Shown one piece after another: positions 8,742 to 18,200 of a stretch of DNA of 64,000 bases (position 1 is the stretch's first letter; each line of letters begins with the position of its first letter). The translations under genes were made by a program, and so were the position numbers. The stretch is taken from contig WYBR01000062.1 of the NCBI GenBank assembly GCA_011525805.1, positions 49,438 through 113,437 of the forward strand. Direction: 5' to 3'. The stretch is from Vicinamibacteraceae bacterium. GTDB lineage: Bacteria > Planctomycetota > Phycisphaerae > Phycisphaerales > UBA5793. The notes under the pieces were generated by a model. It worked only from the letters and a program-made list of their open reading frames with translations. It was not told the origin of the DNA and made no database searches.

Positions 8742-10069
8742 CACGAAGGCTCCGCCGATCCGTGCGCGATGAGCGTCGCGGGCATGGCCAGGGCCTTCTC
8801 GATGCACCACTTCACCTGCGCGAAGTCCTCGAGGCCGTACCAGAAGACCGTCCACACGTCGGTGCGGTAACTGCCCTGCGCCTTCTCGAAGTACCAGGGG
8901 TTGATGGGGTTCTCGGACCGGCTCCGCCAGAACATGCGAGGAAGGTCGCCGCGCATGCGCAGCCAGAGCGCTGCACCGAGGCCGATGCCCTGCGCTTCCT
9001 TCGTCACGGCGAACTTGTCGAGATAAGGAATGTCCCCTTCGAGCGTGATGATCGCCGTCGCCCGGTACGAATCCGACAGGTACAGCCGGTAACAGTCCTT
9101 CTTGGAGAAGTAGTCCGGGTCGAGTTTCCTCTGGAAGCAGTTCTCAAGGAGAGTCCGCAGCCGATCCCGGTCGGCATCGTCGAAGGAAGCCAGGCAGCGG
9201 ACCCGCTCGCCGCGCTGGACGAGCGTGCCCGAGCCGCGGTGAGTGAAAAGTTCGCGCGCCAGGTGCTCGGGCGAAGTGATCGAAACGGACGATGAGTGCG
9301 GCAGATCGTCGAGGAGTTCCTTGATCTCCTGCAACTTGAGCCGCATCCCGCCGTTCACCCACGGCTGACTGATGAGGTGCTCGTACTCCTCCGCGAGGTT
9401 GATCGCCGGGATGATGCGACCGTGGTGGTCGAGCAGCCCGCCCGTGGGTGTGAGGAAGATGATCTTGTGCGGCTGGAGTTTGATGGCCAGATCGGCCGCG
9501 GCGACATCGGCGTTGATGTTGAGGATCTGCCCACCCGCCGTCTCGCCGAGGCACGCGAGGATCGGCAGGTGCCCGGCGCGGATGCTCGACTCGATGGCGT
9601 CGAGGTGGATGTCCACCACCTCGCCGACGAGGCCGAGGCGAGGATCCTCGGCGGGCCTGGCGACGAAGACGCCGGTCGTGATCGGCCGGGCGCGGGTGCC
9701 GAGGCTTTCGAGCGCTTCGACGAGTTTGAGGTTCTCGCGCTGAAAGACCTTGCGGGCGATTTCGAGGACCTGCGGCGTGGTGACGCGCAGGCCGTCGATG
9801 CGGCTCGTCTCGATCCCCGCTTCCTTGAGCGCGACGTCGAGTTGCGGCCCGGCGCCGTGGATCACGATCGGATACAGCCCGACGTGATGCAGGAACGTCA
9901 GCGCCGAGGCAAGCGCCTCAAGGTTGTCGCTCACAATTCCGCCGCCGACCTTGACCACGGCGAATCGCTTCGAGTCGACGCTGCTGAACTGCTTGAGGTA
10001 CTGCTCAACCTCCTTGCGCGAACCGATGTTCGAGAGGAGGGTCGTGATGATCTCGCGGGTCTGTCGCAT
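8741..10069 (-). CDS. argB: Fused N-acetylglutamate synthase/kinase (NAGS-K)
   Basis: A 442-residue two-domain protein. Residues about 30-285 form an amino-acid kinase domain (VVKVGGGIVSDN, IVIHGAGPQLD, LNINADVAAADLA) like acetylglutamate kinase. Residues about 290-440 form the GNAT-type NAGS domain of the vertebrate/Xanthomonas type (YRATAIITLEGDIPYLDKFAV, GIGLGAALWLRMRGD, WYFEKAQGSYRTDVWTVFW). In Xanthomonas and Maricaulis such proteins do both acetyl transfer to glutamate and phosphorylation, and bear the arginine feedback site. It has an N-terminal helix (REIITTLLSNIGSRKEVEQYL) typical of this class. This is unlike the separate argB and argJ/argA of most bacteria. Confidence 0.92.
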   Translation of the reverse strand: MRQTREIITTLLSNIGSRKEVEQYLKQFSSVDSKRFAVVKVGGGIVSDNLEALASALTFLHHVGLYPIVIHGAGPQLDVALKEAGIETSRIDGLRVTTPQVLEIARKVFQRENLKLVEALESLGTRARPITTGVFVARPAEDPRLGLVGEVVDIHLDAIESSIRAGHLPILACLGETAGGQILNINADVAAADLAIKLQPHKIIFLTPTGGLLDHHGRIIPAINLAEEYEHLISQPWVNGGMRLKLQEIKELLDDLPHSSSVSITSPEHLARELFTHRGSGTLVQRGERVRCLASFDDADRDRLRTLLENCFQRKLDPDYFSKKDCYRLYLSDSYRATAIITLEGDIPYLDKFAVTKEAQGIGLGAALWLRMRGDLPRMFWRSRSENPINPWYFEKAQGSYRTDVWTVFWYGLEDFAQVKWCIEKALAMPATLIAHGSAEPS

Positions 10070-10117
10070 GAGTGCTGCCGATGGGCGAAAAACGACGCTG
10101 TCTCCACCCGGAGACGA

Positions 10118-11236
10118 TCAGGATGATAGAAGCCGCGCGTACGTCGCGGTAACGCTCTCCAAGTCGGCGAGCGGCACGGTTTCATCAGGTCGGTGAGCCT
10201 GGGCGATGTCGCCGGGACCGAAGACCAGGCTCGCCAGCCCGGCCTCGGAGAAGAGCGACCCCTCCGACCAGAAGTCCACGGGTTCGCCAAGCGCCAGGCC
10301 GAGGCGAGTGGCGACGCCCCGCGCCTTCTCGATGGCGGCCGTGACCTCCGCCGGCGCCGCCGGCAGCGAGGGGCCGGAAAAGCCCGTGCTCCAGCGCACC
10401 CGCTGCGGGTCCGGGGCGCGACACTGAAAGTCGCGGATCAACTCGTCCGTGGCCTGGCCGGGAAGCGGGCGGATGCCGAAACGGATGCGCGCCTCGGCGG
10501 CGATCATGTTCGCCTTGATGCCGCCCTCAAAGATCCCGATGTTGAAGCGCACGCCGGTCAGCGGGCCGAAGGAGTCGGCCTCGCGGCCGCGGGCGTGCTC
10601 GATCGCGGCGGCGGCCCAGCGGACCGCTTCGTGGATGGCGCTGTCGCGCAGCGCACGCGCGGAGGAGCCGTGGCCCGGTGTGCCGGTGAAGACGCCCGCC
10701 GCCGTCGCCAAGCCGCGATGTGCGGTAACGGCGCAACCGCCCGTCGGCTCGGCCACGATCGCGGCATCGAACGACTTGAGCAGATCGCGGCGCTCCTTGA
10801 GGAACGACCGCACGCAGACGCTCTGCCCCGCCTCTTCGTCGGTGGTGAAGAGCATGGCGGCGTCGCCGTCGGTCTGCTGCGCGCCGGCGAGCCAGCACGC
10901 GGCCGCGCCCTTCACATCGCACGCGCCCAGGCCGATGGCGCGATCATTGGTGAGGCGCAGCGTGAAGGGGTCGGCGCTCCAGCCCTCCGCAGCGGGAACG
11001 GTGTCGAGGTGGTTGTTGAAGAGCAGACGCGGCCTCTTTCCGCGAATGGCGAAGAGGGCAACGCAGCCTTCGCCGTAGTCCGCCAGGTCGCAGGTGAAGC
11101 CGCACTCGCGCAGGACGGCGCCGATGAAATCGAGAATGCCCTTCGCTCGCGCTGCATCGCGCGGAGGATTGGTCGTGTCGATGGCGACCAGGGCACGCAG
11201 GTGGTCGAGAGCCGGGTTCAGAAGCGCGCCTGACAT
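10118..11236 (-). CDS. M20 family deacetylase, acetylornithine or acetylcitrulline
   Basis: A 372-residue metallopeptidase-fold protein of the ArgE/DapE group. Zinc-ligand motifs are visible: LLFNNHLDTVP (His-Asp), GACDVKGAAA (Asp), TTDEEAG (catalytic Glu-Glu), AEPT and GPGDIAQAHRPDE (last His). It would hydrolyse an N-acetyl amino acid. In Xanthomonas the homologue at the same position acts on N-acetylcitrulline; whether this one prefers acetylornithine or acetylcitrulline cannot be read from sequence. It sits between argG and the fused synthase/kinase on the same strand, 48 bases before the latter. Confidence 0.85.
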   Translation of the reverse strand: MSGALLNPALDHLRALVAIDTTNPPRDAARAKGILDFIGAVLRECGFTCDLADYGEGCVALFAIRGKRPRLLFNNHLDTVPAAEGWSADPFTLRLTNDRAIGLGACDVKGAAACWLAGAQQTDGDAAMLFTTDEEAGQSVCVRSFLKERRDLLKSFDAAIVAEPTGGCAVTAHRGLATAAGVFTGTPGHGSSARALRDSAIHEAVRWAAAAIEHARGREADSFGPLTGVRFNIGIFEGGIKANMIAAEARIRFGIRPLPGQATDELIRDFQCRAPDPQRVRWSTGFSGPSLPAAPAEVTAAIEKARGVATRLGLALGEPVDFWSEGSLFSEAGLASLVFGPGDIAQAHRPDETVPLADLESVTATYARLLSS

Positions 11237-11288
11237 TCGTGCGTTCCGTGATCCGCGTCAAACCTGATTCGATCATCCCTTCGCACGC

Positions 11289-11330
11289 GCCGCGCTCCCC
11301 TTCGCAGAGCCTCCGGGTCGCGGCTAAGCG
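11289..11330 (-). repeat. Interspersed repeat A, copy 1 (intergenic)
   Basis: About 40 bases beginning CGCGCTCCCCTTCGCAGAGC and ending GTCGCGGCTAAGCG. Near-identical copies lie at 18574-18612 (opposite orientation, in a gene), 20609-20646 (in murD) and 63806-63850. This copy is in the 158-base gap between argG and the M20 deacetylase. The strand given is arbitrary. Confidence 0.85.
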
Positions 11331-11338
11331 GTGCATCC

Positions 11339-11376
11339 CCTAGTGCCTAGTGCCTAATGCCCAGTGCCCAATGCCT
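11339..11376. repeat. Short degenerate tandem repeat (TGCCTAG/TGCCCA units)
   Basis: Five tandem 7-base units based on TGCCTAG, TGCCTAA, TGCCCAG, TGCCCAA follow directly after repeat A copy 1. A shorter relative (CTAATGCCTAG) sits near repeat A copy 4 at about 63867, so the two repeat types tend to occur together. Confidence 0.75.
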
Positions 11377-11395
11377 TCTCCCGCGCCCCTCCATC

Positions 11396-12601
11396 TCACA
11401 ACTTGTGGATCGGATTGATCATCGCCGAGATCGTCGAACTCTGGCCGAAGAGTTTGATGAAGCCGACCGCCTCGGTCACCGTCCAGTCGGCGCTCTGGGC
11501 GTAAGAAGCGCCGGGGCGTTCGAGGACGTGTTTCGAATCAACCTTCACGGCGCAGAGCGAGCCGCCGAAGGTTTCGAGCGTGACTTCGCCGGTGACGAAG
11601 CGCTGCGAACTGGCGAGCGCCGCTTCGAGGTCGCTCTTGAGCGGCTCGTAGAAGAAGCCCTTGTAGACGAGTTGGACCCACCAGTCGGCCGCCTGGCGCT
11701 TGAAGTTCGCCTGCCAGGAGGTGTGAATCGCCTCTTCGAGGCCGCGATGCGCGTGCATGAGCGCAGCGATTCCGGGGCATTCGAAGACGATGCGGGCCTT
11801 GAGGCCGATCGTCGTATCGCTCGAGTAGATGTGCCGCCCGACGCCGTAGGCGCCAAAGACCTTGTTGAGTCTCTGGAGCATCTTCGGCCCGGCGAGTTTT
11901 TCCCCGTCCACGCTCATCGGCACACCCTTCTCGAAGCCGATGCGCACGCGCCGCCTCTCGCGCGGCCAGCGGCTCGGATGGGCGCACATCTTCCATGTGT
12001 CATCGTCGGGCGCATCGTACTTGTCGATCTCCGAGCCGCTGATCGTCACCCCGAGAATGTTCTCGTTGATAGAGTACTTGCTCGTGCTCGTGCGCACCTC
12101 GATGCCGCGCTCCTTGAGATACGCCTGCTCGTAGGCGCGGACCTGCCGGTGCTCGTGCTGAATGTCGCGGATGGGCGAGAGGATGTTGAAGTCGCCCAGC
12201 GAGCGGACGGTCTGGTCGAAGCGGACCTGGTCGTTGCCCATGCCGGTGCAGCCGTGCGCGAAGTTCTTCGTGCCGACCTTGCGGCAGTGTTCGAGGCTCT
12301 TGCGCACGATCACGTAGCGGTCGGAGCAGAGCATGGGGTACTGGTCCTGGTACGCCCCGCCGAACTGCACGAGAGGGACGACGAACTCGTCCCACAGGTC
12401 CTGCGCGGCATTGACGGTGATGTGCCCGGCCGCGCCCACGTCGCGCGAGCGCTTCTCGATGTAGGCCCGCTCCTCATCGCTCACTCCGCCCGTGTCGACG
12501 AAGAGAGTGATGACCTCGTAACCCTTCTCCTTGAGGTATGGGACGCAGAAACTCGTGTCAAGCCCGCCCGAAAACGCCAGAACCACCTTCTCGCCGGCCA
12601 T
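11396..12601 (-). CDS. argG: Argininosuccinate synthase
   Basis: A 401-residue ATP-dependent ligase joining citrulline and aspartate. The PP-loop VLAFSGGLDTSFC is at the N-terminus, and HGCTGMGNDQVRFD is the conserved central block. It is closer in pattern (FCVPYLKEKGYEV, RAYEQAYLKERG, SINENILGVTISG) to the Xanthomonas-type ArgG than to the E. coli type, as far as I can recall. The ATG at 12601 starts directly at the PP-loop; the frame continues upstream only through low-complexity repeat DNA. First gene of the minus-strand arg cluster. No transcarbamylase gene precedes it. Confidence 0.94.
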   Translation of the reverse strand: MAGEKVVLAFSGGLDTSFCVPYLKEKGYEVITLFVDTGGVSDEERAYIEKRSRDVGAAGHITVNAAQDLWDEFVVPLVQFGGAYQDQYPMLCSDRYVIVRKSLEHCRKVGTKNFAHGCTGMGNDQVRFDQTVRSLGDFNILSPIRDIQHEHRQVRAYEQAYLKERGIEVRTSTSKYSINENILGVTISGSEIDKYDAPDDDTWKMCAHPSRWPRERRRVRIGFEKGVPMSVDGEKLAGPKMLQRLNKVFGAYGVGRHIYSSDTTIGLKARIVFECPGIAALMHAHRGLEEAIHTSWQANFKRQAADWWVQLVYKGFFYEPLKSDLEAALASSQRFVTGEVTLETFGGSLCAVKVDSKHVLERPGASYAQSADWTVTEAVGFIKLFGQSSTISAMINPIHKL

Positions 12602-12645
12602 GTGTCGCTCCGTTTCAAGGGAAGCGTGAGGATAGGAGAGAGCAG

Positions 12646-12706
12646 GGCTTGGGGCTTGGGGCTTGAGGCTTGGGGCCTGGGGCTTGGGGCTTGGGGAACT
12701 TGGGGC
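12646..12706. repeat. GCTTGGG-type tandem repeat upstream of argG, copy 1
   Basis: About eight units of GGGCTTG with variants (GAGGCTTG, GGGCCTG) lie 45-105 bases upstream of the argG start. In one minus-strand frame they would read SPKPQAPSLKPQAPSP-like peptide. The same motif recurs inside xseA at 25632-25663. Confidence 0.8.
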
Positions 12707-12792
12707 GCGCCGCGGGAATCCGGGCAACAGGGCAACCGCGTTCATCGCAGGGCTACTGTTTGCGGTGAGGCGAGAGTCTGAGGAGGTTGAAC

Positions 12793-13596
12793 ATGATGAG
12801 AGGCTTCATGCTGGCGCCGGCGGTCCTCGCCGCGGCAGTCGTCTGCAACTCCTGCGGCAAGTCTGAGTCGGACCAGGCTGCCGCGACGTCGGCGACGGGG
12901 CAGCCGAGCGCCTCCCCTTCAGCGCCAACCGCGCCGCCGGCGGGGATGCCGCCCGAGTGGCTCTGGCCCGCGCTCTTCGGCTCATTCGAGGATGGCGGAC
13001 ACGAACGGGCCATGCAGGCGATCCTTGACGTCCCGGATCACCCCGAGCAGATCGTCGCCTTTGCACGCGACGCCAACGACTCGCTGTGCATCAGCGTCAT
13101 GTTCATTCTCTCCGCGCTCGCGGACCGCACGCAGGATCCGAAGTACATTCCGGTCGCGACGTCCGTCGCCAGGCGCCTGGGCGAACTCGGCGAGAGCGAC
13201 AGCACGATGGTCGTGCTGATGATGTACCCGCCGCAGATCGTCGGCACTCAAATGCTGACGACTCTCAACGACGATGAGGCCGGCCCGCTCGACCACTGCG
13301 GCGTCGCCAACTGGATCTGCGATTGGCGCGAGCGCGACGCCCCCTCCGTCGAAGCGATCATCGCCGCCGGCGATCCGCGCTTTCGTTCGCTCTTCGAGAC
13401 CGCGCTGACGCGGATGGACCGCGACCACGCCGTGCTCGCTCTCAACGCCGTGCGCGTCCTGCGCTGCTGCGGGCGCATCAACGGCGAGGAGAGCCTGGGC
13501 CTGCTCGATCGCTGGCAGGCACATTTCGGCGACCTGCAGGGACTCGGCTCGCTCTACGAGGCGGTCCGGCGCGAGTGCGACTCGCCCGACCGATAG
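12793..13596 (+). CDS. Putative lipoprotein, function unknown
   Basis: A 267-residue protein of unrecognised function. N-terminal signal ends at Cys in VVCNSCGKS, a plausible lipoprotein site. A Ser/Ala/Pro-rich linker (about 30-52) precedes a helical body containing PEWLWPALFGSFEDGGHERAM and repeated helix pairs (AMQAILDVPDHPEQIVAFA; YIPVATSVARRLGELGES), which could be HEAT-like. AGGAGG six bases before the ATG at 12793 fixes the start. It is divergent from argG and converges with the next lipoprotein. Confidence 0.65.
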   Translation: MMRGFMLAPAVLAAAVVCNSCGKSESDQAAATSATGQPSASPSAPTAPPAGMPPEWLWPALFGSFEDGGHERAMQAILDVPDHPEQIVAFARDANDSLCISVMFILSALADRTQDPKYIPVATSVARRLGELGESDSTMVVLMMYPPQIVGTQMLTTLNDDEAGPLDHCGVANWICDWRERDAPSVEAIIAAGDPRFRSLFETALTRMDRDHAVLALNAVRVLRCCGRINGEESLGLLDRWQAHFGDLQGLGSLYEAVRRECDSPDR

Positions 13597-13612
13597 GAAC
13601 TGCCCGCTTCGC

Positions 13613-14584
13613 TCACTCCTTGGGCACCGCGACGAGGAAACTGCTCTGTCGCACCTTGCGGACTCTCCCGTCGGCCCCGGTGATCGATTCCTCGAGCGTC
13701 CGGCCGTTGTAGGAGTTGTAGGGATGGCGCTCCTGCACCCGGCGCACTTCGGCGCTGTACAGCCCCGTTCCGGGATCGACGGCATCCTCGAGAAAGGCGC
13801 CGATGCAGACCATGCTCCGGTTCGGGCCGTGATAGAAGAACGCGAGTTCGTTCTGGGCGCGAAGTTGGACGACCGCCTGTTCCGCGAGGCGGCGAGCCTG
13901 CTCGGCGGTGGTCTCGCGCTCCGCTTCGTACACGCCGATCTGGAGGCTGTAGAGCGTCTCGACGCCGGGATACAGCCGCCGCGCGCTGGGCAGGCTGAAC
14001 TCGCTCAGTTGGCCCGGCGACGAAACCGCGCCGTGCCGGCCGAGGTAGGCGCCCCGAAACGGGAACTGCCCGCTCACCTCCGAACCCTTGATGCGCCGCA
14101 GGTCCGCCTGCGCCTGCTCCGACTCCGCTGAGTCGTACAAGCCGTAACGCACGATCGACCCCCGCTCATCGGAATCGACCCACGCGCCCCGCAGGCCGGT
14201 GAGGCGGCTGAACGCCTCCGCCCATCGGGCGGCGATCTCATCATGCTGCGGATCGGTGATGGTGGCGAGGATGACAGACCACCCCGCCCGCCTCGACGCG
14301 CCGGTGGGCGCGCTCGGAGACGGCGCCGCGCCGGGCCGGCCGCCGTCAGCCGACCAGGGGATGATCCGCTCCTCGGCCTCCTCGGCCGTCGCTTCGCCCC
14401 CCTGTTCGCCCGAGGTTGTGGCGAGATTGCCGCGGGGAGAAGTCGACTCCGACTTCTGACAGCCGGTGGCCGCCGGAAGCGAGATTCCCAGGGCTGCCGC
14501 CCCCAACCGCGTCCATCGGCCGATAAGAACGGTTCGCAGACACGCGGAAAACCCGCGAAAAGAAATGTGATGGGCGAATCTCAC
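13613..14584 (-). CDS. Putative lipoprotein with two SPOR-like modules
   Basis: A 323-residue envelope protein. The GTG at 14584 is chosen because GGGAGG stands 6 bases upstream and a lipoprotein signal follows (GISLPAATGC, a good lipobox). Residues about 95-175 (WSVILATITDPQHDEIAARW) and 215-295 (LYSLQIGVYEAERETTAEQARRLAEQAV) both look like SPOR/sporulation-related repeats: alternating beta strands around a helix that handles residue-number-like lists. This is a pattern judgement, not a firm family match. Function unknown; SPOR domains generally bind denuded peptidoglycan. Confidence 0.55.
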   Translation of the reverse strand: MRFAHHISFRGFSACLRTVLIGRWTRLGAAALGISLPAATGCQKSESTSPRGNLATTSGEQGGEATAEEAEERIIPWSADGGRPGAAPSPSAPTGASRRAGWSVILATITDPQHDEIAARWAEAFSRLTGLRGAWVDSDERGSIVRYGLYDSAESEQAQADLRRIKGSEVSGQFPFRGAYLGRHGAVSSPGQLSEFSLPSARRLYPGVETLYSLQIGVYEAERETTAEQARRLAEQAVVQLRAQNELAFFYHGPNRSMVCIGAFLEDAVDPGTGLYSAEVRRVQERHPYNSYNGRTLEESITGADGRVRKVRQSSFLVAVPKE

Positions 14585-14784
14585 GTCCGACCTCCCGTTA
14601 TTGAAGCGCAACTCATTGCTGCACAATGACTTGATCGATCTTGAGCCCGCCGGCCCATCTTGCAAGTCTTTTCCGCCCGCGCGTCGATACCATCTGCTGG
14701 AGTGGAGGCCAAACCATCGACACGCGGCCCGCGACGGCGTCGTTCAACGACCGCGATCGAGCACTCACGAGGAGTCCTCAGTAC

Positions 14785-15090
14785 ATGAGCGGCATCGCTC
14801 CACTCGGCGGCGGGTTCATCCCACCTTCGGACCTGAACCAGTATAGATCGAACGGCTCGGTCGATGCACCCCGCCGGCTCGATTCCCCTGCCGACCGAGA
14901 TGAGGACACGATCGAACTCTCCCCCACGGCGCGTCGTCTGGCGCTGCTCGACCGCGTCATGCACGACCTTCCCGTCCGCGAGGACCTCATCAGCCGCGTC
15001 CGGGCCGAGATCGCCTCGGGCCGCTACGAATCGAGCGAGAAGATCGACCGGGTGATCGACGAAGTGTGGGAGGATCTGCAGGGAGTGTAA
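14785..15090 (+). CDS. FlgM-like anti-sigma factor
   Basis: A 101-residue protein. The C-terminal half (LPVREDLISRVRAEIASGRYESSEKIDRVIDEV) matches the FlgM signature, in which helices bind and hold off sigma-28 until the hook is complete. The N-terminal half is disordered-looking (Gly, Pro, Ser, Asp), also as in FlgM. GAGGAG lies about ten bases upstream of the ATG at 14785. It stands alone between other operons. Sigma-28 and other flagellar genes are not in the window, except the FlgI-like gene at the left edge. Confidence 0.7.
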   Translation: MSGIAPLGGGFIPPSDLNQYRSNGSVDAPRRLDSPADRDEDTIELSPTARRLALLDRVMHDLPVREDLISRVRAEIASGRYESSEKIDRVIDEVWEDLQGV

Positions 15091-15259
15091 TCCGCGCCGC
15101 AGGGCGCACGAAACTGCACACGAGACAGCCATCCGGGGCCGCGCCTCACGACCGAGGGGCGGCCTCGTTGCATCGAGGGACAACCGGCGGCCGGGCGCCG
15201 CGGATTCTCGCCGCCGCGCGCGGGCTACACTCTCGCTTTCACAGCGTCGAGGATCGCTC

Positions 15260-18200
15260 ATGGCACGCCACTCGCGTCTCGGGTCTGTTCTTTTCGTCGC
15301 GTCCTTGCTTTCGCTGGCCTCGGCGGCGCCGGCCCAGCCGCCGCGCGAGCCGGCGAACGGCCCGCCGCCAAGCGTTCCGCGCATCCACGCGCTCACCGGT
15401 GCACGGATCATCGTCGCCCCCGGCGAGGTCATCGAGCAGGGCACGATCGTGGTCCGCGACGGGGTGATTGAGTACGTCGGTGTCGAGGCGAACATCCCCC
15501 CCGATGCGCGCGTCTGGGACCTCGCGGGGCACACCATCCACGCCGGCTTCATCGACCTGTCGGTTCCGGTGCGCTCGCCGGATTCGCTGCCGAGTTCGCC
15601 CGGCCTGCACTGGAACAGCAAGGTCCGCGCCGAGTTCAGCGCCCTCAACGCCGCGCCCCTCGATCGCTCCGTGGTTGAGTCGCTCCACAAGGTCGGCTTC
15701 ACGGCGGCGCAGATCGTTCCCGACTCGGGAATCTTCCGTGGAGAGGCCGCGACGATCGCCCTCGTCGCCGAGGGCGCGGAGGCGATCGTCCATCAGCCGC
15801 ATGGCGCGCAGGTCGTCCAGTTCGAGTCAGGCGGATGGAGGAGCGAGGGATACCCCGGCTCGCTCATCGGCGCGGTGGCGCTGGTGCGGCAGACGTTTAT
15901 CGACGCCGACTGGTACGCCCACTGCGCGGACTTCTACCGCCTCAACCCCATGCACCTCGAGCCTCCCGAGCCAATCGACTCGCTCGCGGCGCTGCGCGGC
16001 GCGGTGCGGACGCCGCCTCACCCGGTCCTCTTCAACAGCAGCGATGAACTCGACCTCCTGCGCGCGGCCCGGCTGCGCGACGAGTTCAACCTCAACCTCT
16101 ACGTGCGCGGCAGTGGCGAGGAGTATCAGCGCCTCGGCGAAGTCCTCGAAACCAATCTGCCGATTGTTCTGCCCCTCAACTTCCCCGGCCCGCCGAAGAT
16201 CGAGGCGATCGAGGACGCCGACAGCGTCGATCTCCTCACGCTCATGCACTGGGAGCAGGCGCCGACCAACCCCCGCCGCCTCATCGAGGGCGGCGCCACC
16301 GTCGCCCTCACCACCGACTCTCAGCGCAACCGCGGCAAGTTCCTCGACAACCTCCGGCTCGCGATGAAGGAAGGGCTGACCGAAGAACAGGCGCTCGCCG
16401 CGCTCACCACCACTCCGGCGAAGATTCTCGCGCTCGACAAGGTGATGGGTCGCATCGAGCAGGGCATGATCGCTCACCTTGCCGTCATCGAGGGAACCGG
16501 CGAACTCTTCGGCAAGGACCGCACCGTCACCGCCCTGTGGGTGAACGGCGCACGCATCGAACTCAAGGCCGACCCGCCCGTCAAGCCGCAGGGAACGTGG
16601 GCGGCGACAATCGGCGGCGAGGGAGGCGCGACCTTCGACCTCATCATCACCGGCAAGCCGGAGTCGCCCGAGGTCGAAGCGAAGATCGGCGAGACGAAGG
16701 CCAAGGCCGTTTCGTGGCGCGTCGAACGCCTCAGTTTCGTCCTGCCCGGCCACCTGCACGGCCGCGGCGCGTGGGAGCAGTACACCAGCGTGGTGGAAGG
16801 CGACGCGATGCGCGGCCTCATCCGCACCGCCGACGGAAAGGAGATCGCATGGTCCGCCGTGCGCAAGGCGGAGGAGCCGAAAGAGGACGAGGCGGACGAC
16901 GAGGCGGACGACGAGGCCGATGACGCCGACGACGCTGAAGAGGTTGACGAGGACGCCGAGGACCAGAAGGGCGAAGAGGGCGCCGGGGAGCAGGACAACG
17001 GCGCGCAGGACGCACAGGAGCCAAAGGACAAAGACAAGGACAAGGAAGAACCCCATGAGCCGGCGCCGGATCGCTATCCCGCGCCGCTGGGCGCCTTCGG
17101 CCTCACCGAGGCGCGCGAGCAGCCCGACGCCGTGCTCGTCCGCAATGCGACCGTGTGGACCAGCGCCGCCGCGGGCATCCTCGAACAGACGGACGTGCTG
17201 ATCCGCAGCGGGAAGATCGCACAGATCGGCCGCGGCCTCGCCGCCCCCTCCGGCGCGGTGATCATCGACGCGACGGGCAAACACCTCACGCCCGGCCTGA
17301 TCGACTGCCACTCGCACACCGGCATCGATCGCGGCAGCATCAACGAAGGCACGCAGGCCATCACCGCCGAGGTCCGCATCAGCGACGCCATCGACCCCGA
17401 TGACATCAACTGGTACCGCCAACTCGCCGGCGGCCTCACCATCGCCAACCAGTTACACGGCTCGGCGAACCCGATCGGTGGGCAGAACTCCGTCGTGAAG
17501 ATCCGCTGGGGGCTCGCACCGGACCAGTTCCGCTTTGAGGGCGCCAAGGGCGGCATCAAGTTCGCCCTCGGCGAGAACGTCAAGCAGGCCAACTGGGGAG
17601 ACAACTACACGACGCGCTATCCGCAGTCGCGCATGGGCGTCGAGACGCTGATTCGCAGCGCCTTCCTCGCCGCGCGCGACTACGTCGAGCAGTGGCGCCG
17701 CTACAACGCCGGCGAGGCAACGACCAGGCGCCAATATCCTCCTCGCCGCGATCTCGAACTCGAAGCCCTGGCCGAGATCCTCGCCGGCGAGCGCCTCGTC
17801 CACTGCCACTCCTACCGGCAGGATGAGATTCTCATGCTGATTCGCGTGGCGGACGAATTCGGCTTCACGCTCGGCACCTTCCAGCACATTCTCGAAGGCT
17901 ACAAGGTCGCCAGCGAGATGGCGGCCCACGGCGTGGGCGGGTCGGCCTTCAGCGACTGGTGGGCGTACAAGTTCGAGGTCTACGACGCCATTCCCTACGC
18001 CGGCGCCATCATGCACCACGCCGGCGTGCTCATGAGTTTCAACTCCGACTCCGATGAACTCGCCCGCCGCATGAACACCGAGGCGGCCAAGGCGGTGCGC
18101 TACGGCGGCGTCGACCCCGCCGAAGCCTTCAAGTTCGTCACCATCAATCCGGCAAAACAACTCGCCATCGACGACCGCGTCGGATCCATCGAGGTCGGCA

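Noticed and set aside
15827..17422. 531-codon open frame antisense to the double amidohydrolase
   Set aside because: Shadow of a gene with strong family motifs; no start signal or recognisable domain.
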